Position numbers and translations under genes: made by a program. Below are positions 27,052 to 36,153 of a DNA stretch of 64,000 nt, piece after piece (position 1 is the first letter of the stretch; every line of letters starts with the position of its first letter). The notes under the pieces are model-generated. The model made no database searches, was not told the DNA's origin, and was given only the letters and a program-made list of their open reading frames with translations. The stretch is from Pusillimonas caeni (GTDB lineage Bacteria > Pseudomonadota > Gammaproteobacteria > Burkholderiales > Burkholderiaceae_B): positions 62,001-126,000 of the forward strand of contig NZ_PDUW01000008.1 of NCBI RefSeq assembly GCF_003545815.1. The letters run 5' to 3'.

Positions 27052-27128
27052 GTGAAAAATTGACGTTTTCCTTAAAGATATCAGCTTGCCGCCGGCGCTT
27101 GCATTTAATTGTTTAAAATAGACACACG

Positions 27129-28886
27129 ATGGCCAGCCCTTCTCGAAAGTCCCTCATCCCGACCACCTTCTACGACCAGGCAAAAGGCACTCGCCGCGGC
27201 CTGTACTGGCTGACGCCCGTGCTCGTGCTGGTGCTGTATCTGTGCGTCATGGGGGCGTTCATATGGCTGCAGCGCCTACAAAGCGACAGCGTCATGTTCG
27301 TCACCATCGACCAGGAGACGCGCCAGCAGCGCCTCATCATGGTGGTGGTGGCGCTGTCCTGCCTCATCATCCTCAGCCTTCTGGCCTTGTGGCGCTACAC
27401 CCGCTTCCGCTCGCGGGCCGAGGCCGCGCTCATCGCCGAAACCGGTTTCCGGCGCGCCATGGAAAACTCCATGTCCACCGGCATGCGGGTCTTCGACATG
27501 CAGGGGCGCATCGCCTACGTCAACCCGGCCTTCTGCCGCATGATAGGCTGGAACGAGGCCGACCTCATCGGACGCACCACGCCCTTCCCGTACTGGATTC
27601 CGGGCCGCCACGCCCAGCACCAGGAAACCCTGGACCTGCTGCTGTCGGGCCGCACGCCCAGCAGCGGCCTCGAGGTCGAGGCCCAGCGGCGCGACGGTTC
27701 GCGCTTCACGGCCCGCATGTATGTGTCGCCCCTGCGCGACCCCAATGGCGAGCAGATCGGCTGGATGACCTCCATGACCGACATCACCGAGCCCAAGCGC
27801 ATCCGCGAAGCGCTCACCGCCGCGCACGAACGTTTCATGACGGTGCTGGAAGGCCTGGACGACGCCATCTCGGTGGTGGCCGATACGCCCGACGGCCTCG
27901 AGCTGCTGTTCGCCAACCGCACCTACCGGCGCTTCTTCGGCGCCCAGTCCAACGGCCACGCCGAGCTGCTGGGCGGCCGCCTGGGCCGCTTTACCGACGA
28001 GACGGTCGAAGCCTTCTCCACCTCGGCCCAGCGCTGGTTCGAGGTGCATCACCGCATGCTGGCCTGGACCGACGGCCGGCGCGTGCGGCTGCAAGTGGCG
28101 CGCGACATCACCGAGCGCCGCACGCATGAAGAAGCCTCGCGCGTGCAGCAGGAAAAAATCCAGCTCACCAGCCGCCTTACGACCATGGGCGAAATGGCCT
28201 CGTCGCTGGCCCACGAGCTGAACCAGCCGCTTACCGCCATCAGCAACTACAGCATGGGCGCGGTGGCCATGCTGAAGGCGGGCAACCCCAAACCCGAACA
28301 ATTGCTCGAAGCGCTCGAAAAAGCCGCCAGCCAGGCCGAGCGCGCGGGAAAAATCATCAGCCGCATCCGCGAGTTCGTCAAACGCAGCGAGCCCCGCCGC
28401 CAGAAAGTGCCCATCTCGCGCATTCTCGACAATGCCATCGCCTTCGCCGACATCGACGCGCGCAAGCGCCAGGTCGAGATAGACCGCGAGACGCCGCCCG
28501 ACGACCCGACCGTGCTGGCCGACCCCATCCTTATCGAACAGGTGCTGCTCAACCTGCTCAAGAACGGCGTCGAAGCCATGGAGCAAAGCGACTACCGCAC
28601 CCTGCACGTCAAGGTCACCGAACAGCTGCCGCTGATAGAAATCGCGGTCATCGATCGCGGCCACGGCCTGCGCGACCCCGAACGCCTGTTCGAGCCCTTT
28701 TACAGCACCAAGTCCGAAGGACTGGGCATGGGCCTGAACATCTGCCGCACCATCATCGAGTCCCACCACGGGCGCCTCTGGGCTTCCGCCAATCCAGAAG
28801 GTGGTACGATTTTTCGGTTCACCCTGCCCTTCGCAGCGCCGGAAGCCCCCGATCAACCAGAGAATTCTCAGGAGTTGCACGCATGA
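27129..28886 (+). CDS. PAS-domain membrane histidine kinase
   Basis: 585 residues. Two membrane helices (about 25-47 and 69-89) bracket a very short periplasmic loop of about 20 residues, so it probably senses through its cytosolic PAS domains. PAS1 is about 105-220 (RVFDMQGRIAYVNPAFCRMIGWNEADLIG), a second degenerate PAS about 225-335. The DHp helix has the phospho-acceptor His362 in SLAHELNQPLTAIS; the catalytic domain has NLLKNGVEAM, DRGHGL and GLGMGLNI. The H-box is of the FixL/DctB class. It overlaps the response regulator gene by 4 bases. Confidence 0.94.
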   Translation: MASPSRKSLIPTTFYDQAKGTRRGLYWLTPVLVLVLYLCVMGAFIWLQRLQSDSVMFVTIDQETRQQRLIMVVVALSCLIILSLLALWRYTRFRSRAEAALIAETGFRRAMENSMSTGMRVFDMQGRIAYVNPAFCRMIGWNEADLIGRTTPFPYWIPGRHAQHQETLDLLLSGRTPSSGLEVEAQRRDGSRFTARMYVSPLRDPNGEQIGWMTSMTDITEPKRIREALTAAHERFMTVLEGLDDAISVVADTPDGLELLFANRTYRRFFGAQSNGHAELLGGRLGRFTDETVEAFSTSAQRWFEVHHRMLAWTDGRRVRLQVARDITERRTHEEASRVQQEKIQLTSRLTTMGEMASSLAHELNQPLTAISNYSMGAVAMLKAGNPKPEQLLEALEKAASQAERAGKIISRIREFVKRSEPRRQKVPISRILDNAIAFADIDARKRQVEIDRETPPDDPTVLADPILIEQVLLNLLKNGVEAMEQSDYRTLHVKVTEQLPLIEIAVIDRGHGLRDPERLFEPFYSTKSEGLGMGLNICRTIIESHHGRLWASANPEGGTIFRFTLPFAAPEAPDQPENSQELHA

Positions 28887-29509
28887 CTACACCCGAAGAA
28901 CCGAACACTGTTTTTATCGTTGATGACGATGAAGCGGTGCGCGATTCCTTGCGCTGGCTGCTCGAAGCCAACGGCTATCGCGTCAAGAGCTTCAGCGGTG
29001 CGGAGGACTTTCTCGACGCCTACGACGCCGACCAGATCGGCGTGCTGATCGTGGACGTGCGCATGCCCGGCATGAGCGGCCTCGAACTCCAGGAAGAACT
29101 CATCGCGCGCAAGGCGCCCTTGCCCATCGTCTTCATCACCGGACACGGCGACGTCCCCATGGCGGTCTCCACCATCAAGAAAGGCGCCGTCGACTTCCTC
29201 GAGAAGCCTTTCAACGAGACCGACCTGCGCGCCATAGTCGCGCGCATGCTGCAGCAGGCCAACGAACGCGCCTCGCAGGCCCAGGCCAAAAAGAATCAGC
29301 AGGCCGTGCTCAGCCGACTCACTTCGCGCGAGCAGCAGGTGCTCGAGCGCATCGTGGCCGGCCGGCTCAACAAGCAGATCGCGGGCGATCTCAACATCAG
29401 CATCAAGACCGTCGAAGCCCATCGCGCCAACATCATGGAAAAACTCGAAGTCACCACCGTGGCCGACCTCATGAAGATCGCCCTCACCCAAACAGAAGGA
29501 CAGGCATGA
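28883..29509 (+). CDS. FixJ-type response regulator
   Basis: 208 residues: receiver domain 1-125 with acidic pocket [11 protein letters not shown], phospho-acceptor Asp58 in [13 protein letters not shown] and Lys in FLEKPF; LuxR/NarL-type helix-turn-helix at about 140-190 ([25 protein letters not shown]). Partner of the PAS kinase, whose stop it overlaps (ATGA), with CAGGAG upstream. Its own stop overlaps the folD start by 4 bases. The FixLJ architecture is known for oxygen or C4-dicarboxylate-type control, but no heme ligand context is seen in the kinase, so the signal is unknown. Confidence 0.95.
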   Translation: MTTPEEPNTVFIVDDDEAVRDSLRWLLEANGYRVKSFSGAEDFLDAYDADQIGVLIVDVRMPGMSGLELQEELIARKAPLPIVFITGHGDVPMAVSTIKKGAVDFLEKPFNETDLRAIVARMLQQANERASQAQAKKNQQAVLSRLTSREQQVLERIVAGRLNKQIAGDLNISIKTVEAHRANIMEKLEVTTVADLMKIALTQTEGQA

Positions 29510-30375
29510 CCGCACGCATCATCGACGGCAAGGCGCTGTCCGACACCATCAAGGCCGACGTCGCGCGACGCGTCGAGGCCTTGCGCGGACGCGGCATCGT
29601 GCCCGGCCTGGCCGTCGTGCTGGTCGGAGACGACCCCGCCTCGCAGGTATACGTGCGCAACAAGGCCGCGGCCTGCGAAAAGGCCGGCCTGCATTCCCAA
29701 GTCGTCCGCCTGGATGCCGGCATCACGCAAGAGCGGCTGCTCGACGTAGTGCAGCAGCTCAATGACGACCCCGCCGTACACGGCATCCTGGTGCAGCTGC
29801 CCTTGCCCAGCCACCTGGATTCGGCCCAGGTCATCGAGGCGATCGCCGCCGACAAGGACGTGGACGGCTTTCACATCAGCAATGCCGGCCTGCTCATGAC
29901 CGGCCGCCCGCTGTTCCAGCCCTGCACTCCCTACGGCATCATGAAGATGCTCGAATCCGAAGGCGTCGATCTCTGGGGCGCCGAAGCCGTGGTGGTCGGC
30001 GCCAGCAACATCGTCGGCAAGCCCATGGCCATGCTGATGCTGGCCAAGGGCGCCACCGTCACCCTGTGCAACTCCAAGACCCGCGACCTGGGCGCCCAGA
30101 CGCGCCGCGCCGACGTCCTGGTGGTGGCCACCGGCAGGCCCGACATGATCACCGGCGACATGATCAAGCCGGGCGCCGTGGTCATCGACGTCGGCATCAA
30201 TCGCAAGGCCGACGGCAAGCTGACGGGCGACGTCGAATTCGCCTCGGCCAGCAAGGTCGCCGGCGCCATCACCCCCGTTCCGGGCGGCGTGGGCCCCATG
30301 ACCATCGCCATGCTGCTGGTCAATACCGTCGAGGCCGCCGAGCGCGCCGCCCAGGCCGTCCCGTCTGTTTCCTGA
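29506..30375 (+). CDS. folD: Methylenetetrahydrofolate dehydrogenase/cyclohydrolase
   Basis: 289-residue bifunctional enzyme converting 5,10-methylene-THF to 10-formyl-THF with NADP+. The substrate site has [14 protein letters not shown] with the catalytic Lys, and [11 protein letters not shown]. The cofactor domain has [18 protein letters not shown], and the C-terminus has [16 protein letters not shown]. Its start overlaps the response regulator stop (ATGA), so folD expression is tied to a two-component system. prlC follows six bases later. Confidence 0.97.
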   Translation: MTARIIDGKALSDTIKADVARRVEALRGRGIVPGLAVVLVGDDPASQVYVRNKAAACEKAGLHSQVVRLDAGITQERLLDVVQQLNDDPAVHGILVQLPLPSHLDSAQVIEAIAADKDVDGFHISNAGLLMTGRPLFQPCTPYGIMKMLESEGVDLWGAEAVVVGASNIVGKPMAMLMLAKGATVTLCNSKTRDLGAQTRRADVLVVATGRPDMITGDMIKPGAVVIDVGINRKADGKLTGDVEFASASKVAGAITPVPGGVGPMTIAMLLVNTVEAAERAAQAVPSVS

Positions 30376-30381
30376 TACGCC

Positions 30382-32448
30382 ATGACGCAGAATCCGCTTT
30401 TAGTGCCCATCGACGAGCTGATCGATTACGCGGCCATCCAGCCGAGCGACATCGAGCCGGCCATCACCGCCCTCATCGACAAGGCCCGCGCGGCGGTCGA
30501 CCGCGCGGCCGATCCCGCCCTGCCCGCCACCTGGGAAGCCATCGTCGACGCGCTGGACGACGATGCCGAACCGCTCTGGCGCGCCTGGTCGGTGGCCGGC
30601 CATCTGAATGCCGTGGTCGATACGCCGGCTCTGCGCGAAGCCTATAACCAGTGCCTGCCCAAGGTGACCGAGTTCTCCACCTGGATCGGCCTGCACAAAG
30701 GTCTTTATGCCCAGTACAAGCGGCTGCGCGAAAATCCCGCTTTCGCGAGCTGGCCCGCGACACGGCAGCGCATCGTCGAGCTGGCCCTGCGCGACTTCCG
30801 CCTCAGCGGCGTCGAGCTCGAGGGCGAGGCACGCGAGGAATACGCGCGCCTCTCCGAGCAGCAGGCCCAGGCGTCGCAACGTTTTTCCGAGAACGTGCTG
30901 GACGCCCTGGACAAATGGACGCTGCACATCGAAGACGGCAATCGCCTCGAAGGCCTGCCCGACGACGTGCGCGCGGCCGCCGCCGCCCGTGCGCGTGACG
31001 CCGGGCTGGACGGCTGGGTGCTGAATCTCAAGATGCCCTGCTACCTGCCGGTCATGCAATACGCGCGCGACCGCGAGCTACGCGAGACCCTGTATCGCGC
31101 CTATGGCACGCTGGCCTCCGAGCATGGCGAGGCCGCGCTGGACAACTCCCCGCTCATCGAACAACTGCTTGCCTTGCGGGCCCGCGAAGCGCAATTGCTG
31201 GGCTATGGCGACTTTGCCGCCCTGCGCCTGCAGACCCGCATGGCGCGCACGGCCGACGAAGTGCTGGGCTTTCTGCGCGACCTGGCCGCCAAGGCCAAGC
31301 CCCATGCGCAGCGCGACCTGGCCGAACTGCGCGAATTTGCGCAGAATGAATACGGCATGACGGCGCTGCAGCCCTGGGATCTGCCCTTCTACGCCGAGCG
31401 GCTGCGCGAATCGCGCTACGACTACTCCGAGGACGAGGTCAAGCAGTATTTCACCGAGCCGCGCGTACTCGACGGCCTGTTCCAGGTCGCCGAGAAACTG
31501 TTCGACGTCACCATGCGGCGCTGCCAGGTCCAGGCCTGGCATCCCGACGTCAAGGCTTTCGAAGTGCTGTCGCGCGACGAAGGCGTCGTCGGCCATCTGC
31601 TGGTGGACCTGTACGCCCGCCAGGGCAAGCAAGGCGGCGCGTGGGTCGACAGCGAGCGCAATCGCCGCCGCGTCGGCGACCACCTGCAACGGCCCGTGGT
31701 CTACCTGACCTGCAACTTCACGCCGCCCCAGGACGGCAAGCCGGCGCTGCTGACGCACGACGACGTCATCACCCTCTTCCACGAAAGCGGCCACGCGCTG
31801 CACGCCCTGCTGTCCAGGGTGGACGATCCCGGCGCTTCCGCCTTTGCCAGTGTCGAGTGGGACGCCATCGAGCTGCCTTCGCAGTTCATGGAGAATTTCT
31901 GCTGGGAATGGCCGGTGGTGCAGGCGCTGTCGGCCCACGTGGACACCGGCGAGCCCTTGCCGCGCGCTCTTTACGACAAGCTGCTGGCCGCGCGCAACTT
32001 CCAGAGCGGCATGCAGATGGTGCGCCAGATCGAGTTCTCGCTGTTCGACATGGCCATCCACAACCAGGCCGCCGGCCTGTCCATCGCCCAGGTGCTGCAC
32101 ACCCTTGACGATATCCGGCGCGAGGTGGCCGTGGTCTTTCCTCCGGAATGGCACCGCTTTCCGCACAATTTCTCGCATCTTTTCGCGGGCGGCTACGGCG
32201 CGGGCTACTACAGCTACAAATGGGCCGAAGTCCTGTCGTCTGACGCCTACGCGGCCTTCGAGGAAGCCGCCGCGGCCCACCCTGAGCGCGACACGCTGGA
32301 CGCCGAAACCGGCAGGCGCTTCCGCGACGAGATCCTGGCCGTGGGGGGAGCGCGGCCGGCGGCCGAATCCTTCCGCGCCTTCCGCGGCCGCGATCCCTCG
32401 CTGGACGCGCTGCTGCGCCACAGCGGCATGACGGCCGGCCGGGACTGA
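30382..32448 (+). CDS. prlC: Oligopeptidase A (M3 family zinc metallopeptidase)
   Basis: 688-residue cytosolic oligopeptidase. The zinc motif HESGH is at 467-471 (TLFHESGHALHALLS), and the downstream Glu ligand lies in ASVEWDAIELPSQFMENF. FSHLFAGGYGAGYYSYKWAEVL is the substrate-binding block of the family. No signal peptide. It degrades short peptides, including cleaved signal peptides. It follows folD closely, probably in one transcript with the two-component genes. A perfect 10-base hairpin lies 48 bases after its stop. Confidence 0.95.
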   Translation: MTQNPLLVPIDELIDYAAIQPSDIEPAITALIDKARAAVDRAADPALPATWEAIVDALDDDAEPLWRAWSVAGHLNAVVDTPALREAYNQCLPKVTEFSTWIGLHKGLYAQYKRLRENPAFASWPATRQRIVELALRDFRLSGVELEGEAREEYARLSEQQAQASQRFSENVLDALDKWTLHIEDGNRLEGLPDDVRAAAAARARDAGLDGWVLNLKMPCYLPVMQYARDRELRETLYRAYGTLASEHGEAALDNSPLIEQLLALRAREAQLLGYGDFAALRLQTRMARTADEVLGFLRDLAAKAKPHAQRDLAELREFAQNEYGMTALQPWDLPFYAERLRESRYDYSEDEVKQYFTEPRVLDGLFQVAEKLFDVTMRRCQVQAWHPDVKAFEVLSRDEGVVGHLLVDLYARQGKQGGAWVDSERNRRRVGDHLQRPVVYLTCNFTPPQDGKPALLTHDDVITLFHESGHALHALLSRVDDPGASAFASVEWDAIELPSQFMENFCWEWPVVQALSAHVDTGEPLPRALYDKLLAARNFQSGMQMVRQIEFSLFDMAIHNQAAGLSIAQVLHTLDDIRREVAVVFPPEWHRFPHNFSHLFAGGYGAGYYSYKWAEVLSSDAYAAFEEAAAAHPERDTLDAETGRRFRDEILAVGGARPAAESFRAFRGRDPSLDALLRHSGMTAGRD

Positions 32449-32495
32449 ATCGGCTTCAGCTGCGCCTTCGAGCCCGAGGTGCGCAGAACCAACCG

Positions 32496-32541
32496 GATGA
32501 AATCGGGTCGAACGATTTCATCTGGCGCACAAGCCTATAAT
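32496..32541 (+). promoter_or_regulatory. Promoter with palindrome over the -35 region
   Basis: GATGAAATCG / CGATTTCATC is a perfect 10-base inverted repeat with a 7-base loop. TATAAT follows at 32536-32541. A 17-base spacer puts the -35 box (CGATTT) inside the right arm of the palindrome, as for a repressor or activator site. It could also act as a terminator for prlC, though there is no T run. Confidence 0.55.
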
Positions 32542-32547
32542 CGAAGG

Positions 32548-33339
32548 ATGCAAAGCGGCTCGCATAACAGGGGCCCACAAACAGGTTTTCACAGCATGTC
32601 CGGTTCTTCCTTTCCCGCGGCGCTCGCACTCTGCGCCTTCGCCGCCACCTTGGCTTCCACTTCCGCCGTGGCGTCCCCTTCCACGCCGCTGGAGGCGGCC
32701 ACGGCGATTCTGGCCAGCTCCTCCTCCGCAGCGGGAGGCGGCGCGGCCGATGTGTCGGACGACATCGGAAAGAGCGGCGCCACGGCCGGCACGCCGGAAG
32801 CCTCCCAAACCGATGCCGGTCCAGCCACATCGGTCCGCCGCATACGCGGCTTCCTGCCCGACCTGCGCTTCTCTCTCGAAGGCGCCCAGGGCAAGACCGT
32901 GACCCAGCAGGCCTTCGAAGACAAAGTGGTATTGCTGTTCTTCGGCTATGCCAGCTGCCCCGACATCTGCCCCACCACCATGGCCCAGCTTTCGCAGGTG
33001 GTGAACAATCTGGGCAAGCAGGCCGACCAGGTGCAGATCGTATTCATCAGCGTCGACCCGCACCGCGATACGCCCGACGTGCTGCAATCCTACGTCAGCG
33101 CCTTCAACGACCACGCCATCGGGCTCACCGGCAACGAAAAGCAGATCGCCGACGTCGCCCGCCGCTACCGGGTGGCCTATCAGATCGAGAAGCCGACAAG
33201 CAGCGACTCCGAGAACTACGAAGTGACGCATGGGCGCGGCATCTATATCTTCGATCAGAAAGGCCGCGCGCGCTTCCTGGCCTCGGATTCCGAATCGATC
33301 GAAGCGCTTACCGCCAGCGTGCGGGAGCTGCTGGGCTGA
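32548..33339 (+). CDS. SCO1/SenC/PrrC family copper chaperone-like protein
   Basis: Thioredoxin-fold protein that delivers copper to the CuA centre of cytochrome oxidase or acts as a thiol reductase. The metal-binding Cys pair is in SCPDICPTT and the His ligand in VTHGRGIYIFD. The N-terminus holds an export signal (PAALALCAFAATLASTSAVA) then a Ser/Ala/Gly-rich linker of about 50 residues. Start is uncertain: this ATG lies at the expected transcription start of the TATAAT box; another ATG 16 codons later (MSGSSFPAALAL) gives a shorter signal. No cytochrome oxidase genes are in the window. The stop abuts the convergent gene with no base between. Confidence 0.88.
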   Translation: MQSGSHNRGPQTGFHSMSGSSFPAALALCAFAATLASTSAVASPSTPLEAATAILASSSSAAGGGAADVSDDIGKSGATAGTPEASQTDAGPATSVRRIRGFLPDLRFSLEGAQGKTVTQQAFEDKVVLLFFGYASCPDICPTTMAQLSQVVNNLGKQADQVQIVFISVDPHRDTPDVLQSYVSAFNDHAIGLTGNEKQIADVARRYRVAYQIEKPTSSDSENYEVTHGRGIYIFDQKGRARFLASDSESIEALTASVRELLG

Positions 33340-34722
33340 TCAAAGCTGCTTGGACGCGTCCCTCAAAGCCGTCCGCAGCCCCTCTTCGATGACCGGATGA
33401 TAAAACGGCATCTCCAGCATCTGCCCGACCGTCAATTCGGCCTGCACCGCCCAGGCCAGCAGATGCCCGATGTGCTCGGCCGCCGGCCCCACCATTTCGG
33501 CGCCCAGGAAGCGGCCGCTGCCCTGCTCCGCATACACACGCAGTTTGCCTCGATTGCGCAGCATGATCCGCGAGCGCCCCTGGTTTTCGAAGTCTACCTT
33601 GCCCACCACCGCGTTCTTCGGCAGCGTGCGGAAAAAAGCCCCCGCGTGCGCAATTTGCGGGTCTGTAAACACAATGGATAGCGGCGCCCGGCCCTTGCGG
33701 GCCTGCACGTCGGGAAACCGGGCCGCGTTGGCGCCCGCGACACGCCCGTCGTCGGCCGCCTCGTGCTGCAGCGGCCTCACGCCGTTGACGTCGCCCGCCA
33801 TGAAGATGGGCGTCCCTTCCACCTGCAGCGTCGAGACATCCATGCGCGGCATGCCCTTGTCGTCCAGCTTTGCCGACGTATTCTGCAACTGCAGCCCCTC
33901 GAGCACCGGCGGCCTGCCGGCCGCCATCAGCACATAGTCGTAGCGCGCCGTCGTTTCCTCGCCTTCTTTCGAGGCGAAGCGCACTTCGACTTCGTCGCCC
34001 TTTCGGACCGCCTCGAGCACCTCGGTATTGAGCCGCAAATCGAATTCAGCCTGGAAGGCCCCCAGCGCGCTGGCCTTGACCACCGGGTCGGAAATGCCGC
34101 CCAGGCCGTCGCCGCGTCCCAGTACGCCGACCTCGACACCCAGCCGGGCCAGCGCCTGCCCCAGCTCCAGCCCCAGCGGCCCCGTGCCCACCACCAGCAC
34201 CCGGCGCGGCAGGTCGTCCCAGGAAAACACATCGTCGTTCACCACCAGGCGGTCGCCCAGCGGTTTGTACATGTCCGGTACAAAGGGCGCCGATCCCGTC
34301 GCGACCACCGTGCTGGCCGCCTTGACCTGGACGTTGTCGCCCACCTGAAGCAGCTTGTCCGACAGGAAGCACGCCCGTCCCCGTAGTTTTTCCTCGGCCG
34401 GCATGGCGTTGATGGACTCCAGCACGAAACCGACGAAGCGGTCTCTTTCGCGCTTGATCCGGTCCATCACCTGGCGCCCGTCTACACGCGTCTGCCCATC
34501 CATGCGCACGCCGAACGGCGCCGCATGCTGCACGGCATGGGCCGCATCGGCCGCCGCGATAAGCAGCTTGGAGGGCATGCATCCCACCCGCGCGCACATG
34601 GTGCCATAAGGGCCGCTTTCGATGAGGATGGCCTTGCGGCCGGCGGACTTGACGGCGCGATAGGCAGTCATGCCTGCCGTGCCCGCGCCGATGATGGCGA
34701 CGTCGGTTTCCAGAATGTTCAT
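33340..34722 (-). CDS. Dihydrolipoamide-dehydrogenase-like flavoprotein disulfide reductase
   Basis: 460-residue class I pyridine nucleotide-disulfide oxidoreductase. FAD loop IIGAGTAGMTAY; redox-active pair in CARVGCMPSK, where classic E3 has CLNVGC; NAD(P) loop VVGTGPLGLELG; and the C-terminal YHPVIEEG His-Glu. GAGGAG precedes the ATG; 22 extra upstream codons are not conserved. This is an additional paralogue of lpdA without a lipoyl domain and unlinked to any 2-oxo acid dehydrogenase. Candidates are a stand-alone dihydrolipoyl dehydrogenase or a soluble reductase for another disulfide or quinone. It lies downstream of the nitroreductase. Confidence 0.9.
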   Translation of the reverse strand: MNILETDVAIIGAGTAGMTAYRAVKSAGRKAILIESGPYGTMCARVGCMPSKLLIAAADAAHAVQHAAPFGVRMDGQTRVDGRQVMDRIKRERDRFVGFVLESINAMPAEEKLRGRACFLSDKLLQVGDNVQVKAASTVVATGSAPFVPDMYKPLGDRLVVNDDVFSWDDLPRRVLVVGTGPLGLELGQALARLGVEVGVLGRGDGLGGISDPVVKASALGAFQAEFDLRLNTEVLEAVRKGDEVEVRFASKEGEETTARYDYVLMAAGRPPVLEGLQLQNTSAKLDDKGMPRMDVSTLQVEGTPIFMAGDVNGVRPLQHEAADDGRVAGANAARFPDVQARKGRAPLSIVFTDPQIAHAGAFFRTLPKNAVVGKVDFENQGRSRIMLRNRGKLRVYAEQGSGRFLGAEMVGPAAEHIGHLLAWAVQAELTVGQMLEMPFYHPVIEEGLRTALRDASKQL

Positions 34723-34776
34723 GAGGGCTCCTCGGCAAATACCGGGCCCGGACGGCCCGGGGTCTGTCAATAGGCC

Positions 34777-34796
34777 AGGGCCTGCCAACAGGCCCT
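34777..34796. terminator. Hairpin at the nitroreductase stop codon
   Basis: AGGGCCTG / CAGGCCCT, 8-base stem with a 4-base loop. The arm overlaps the last two bases of the stop codon. No T run follows, so it may weaken rather than end transcription towards the flavoprotein gene. Confidence 0.4.
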
Positions 34797-35370
34797 AGCT
34801 GCCGGTCCACTCGGTGATGAAGTCCCGGTAATCCGGCCGCTGGGGCGGCTCGGATAAAGCAATAGGCGTGCCAATCGCCAGATAGCCCATGAAACGATAT
34901 TCGAGCGCGTCGAAGCCCAGGGCCTCGGTGACCTCTTCGACATAGGTACCCAGCCCCGTGCTCCAGTATGCGCCGTAGCCCAGCATGTGGGCGGCGATGA
35001 GCATATTGGTCACAGCCGCCCCGGTGGCCAGCATGCGCTCGTCTTCGGGTATCTTGGTATTGCTGGTGTCCATGCGGCAGGCCAGGGCCACCAGCAAGGG
35101 CACCTTCTTGAGCCAGTCGCGCGTGGAGGTTTCTTTCTGGGTCGTAAGGGGCAGGCCGGCGCGCTTGATGGCGCCGATGGCCAGTTCGCCCAATTGCTGC
35201 ACGGCCTCGCCCCGGATCAGCGCGAAGCGCCAGGGGCGCAGGCGGCCGTGATCGGGCGCCGACATGGCCGCCTGCAGGATCTGGGCGAGATGCTCTTCGC
35301 TGGGGCCGGGCGCCTGGACGAACTTGACCGAACGGCGGTTGAACAAATAGTCGATGGGCGCAACAGACAT
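34795..35370 (-). CDS. Nitroreductase family protein (YdjA-like)
   Basis: 191-residue FMN-dependent NAD(P)H oxidoreductase of the small nitroreductase family. N-terminal FMN-binding Arg pair in NRRSVKFV; SAPDHGRLRPWRFALI; central AAHMLGYGAYWSTG; C-terminal YLAIGTP and RPDYRDFI. Closest in character to E. coli YdjA (single-domain, minimal core). The ATG six bases after AAGGA is chosen over another ATG two codons upstream. It lies between pdxJ and the flavoprotein on one strand. Substrates may be quinones or nitroaromatics. Confidence 0.92.
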   Translation of the reverse strand: MSVAPIDYLFNRRSVKFVQAPGPSEEHLAQILQAAMSAPDHGRLRPWRFALIRGEAVQQLGELAIGAIKRAGLPLTTQKETSTRDWLKKVPLLVALACRMDTSNTKIPEDERMLATGAAVTNMLIAAHMLGYGAYWSTGLGTYVEEVTEALGFDALEYRFMGYLAIGTPIALSEPPQRPDYRDFITEWTGS

Positions 35371-35424
35371 CACCATTCCTTATAAAAACGTCCTGGCTGG
35401 CGGTGCCGCGACACGCCCGGACGG

Positions 35425-36153
35425 TCAGACGGGAGCGGCCGCGGCGACCATCAATGCCTTCATGTCGCGCACAGCCTTTTCGAGTCCGTCGAAGACGGCA
35501 CGAGCAATTATGGCATGACCGATGTTCAGTTCGGCGATTCCGGGCAAAGCGGCGACGGCCGTAACGTTCTCGTAGTGCAGCCCGTGGCCGGCGTTGACCC
35601 GCAAGCCGAGCTGGATGCCCTGCGCCACGCCTTGCCGCACGCGCTCGAGCTCCGCCTGCATGTCGGGGCCGGCGGCTTCGGCGTAGGCGCCGGTGTGCAG
35701 TTCGATGACGGTGGCGCCGCTGCGGCCGGCCGCTTCGATCTGGCGGGCGTCCGGATCGATGAACAGCGAAACGCGTATGCCCGCATCGTGCAGCCGGTTC
35801 ACCGCGTCGCGCACACTGTCGAAACGGCCCGCGACATCGAGCCCGCCTTCGGTGGTCAGCTCATCGCGCTTCTCGGGCACCAGGCAGACGTCCTGGGGCT
35901 TGGCCTTGCACGCCAGTTCGAGCATCTCGGGCGTGATGGCGCACTCCAGGTTCATGCGCGTGCGCAGCTTGGCGCGTATGGCGGCCACGTCGGCGTCCTG
36001 GATGTGGCGCCGGTCTTCGCGCAGATGCAGGGTGATGAGGTCGGCGCCGGCTTCTTCCGCCAGCACGGCGGCGCGGACCGGATCCGGATAAGTGGTAAGG
36101 CGCTGCTGGCGCAGCGTCGCCACATGATCGATATTGACGCCCAGCTCTATCAT
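35425..36153 (-). CDS. pdxJ: Pyridoxine 5'-phosphate synthase
   Basis: 242-residue TIM-barrel enzyme joining 1-deoxyxylulose 5-phosphate and 3-amino-2-oxopropyl phosphate to pyridoxine phosphate. [15 protein letters not shown] at the N-terminus, [38 protein letters not shown] and [15 protein letters not shown] are all diagnostic. Unusually, its ATG overlaps the stop of an outer-membrane efflux gene by 4 bases; recO/acpS, its common neighbours, are absent. So the gene is cotranscribed with an RND pump. Confidence 0.97.
   Translation of the reverse strand: MIELGVNIDHVATLRQQRLTTYPDPVRAAVLAEEAGADLITLHLREDRRHIQDADVAAIRAKLRTRMNLECAITPEMLELACKAKPQDVCLVPEKRDELTTEGGLDVAGRFDSVRDAVNRLHDAGIRVSLFIDPDARQIEAAGRSGATVIELHTGAYAEAAGPDMQAELERVRQGVAQGIQLGLRVNAGHGLHYENVTAVAALPGIAELNIGHAIIARAVFDGLEKAVRDMKALMVAAAAPV

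Noticed and set aside
28883-29509. Oxygen-sensing FixLJ system.
   Set aside because: The kinase has PAS domains and a FixL-like H-box, but I could not see the heme-binding FixLH pattern, so an oxygen-sensing function is not claimed.
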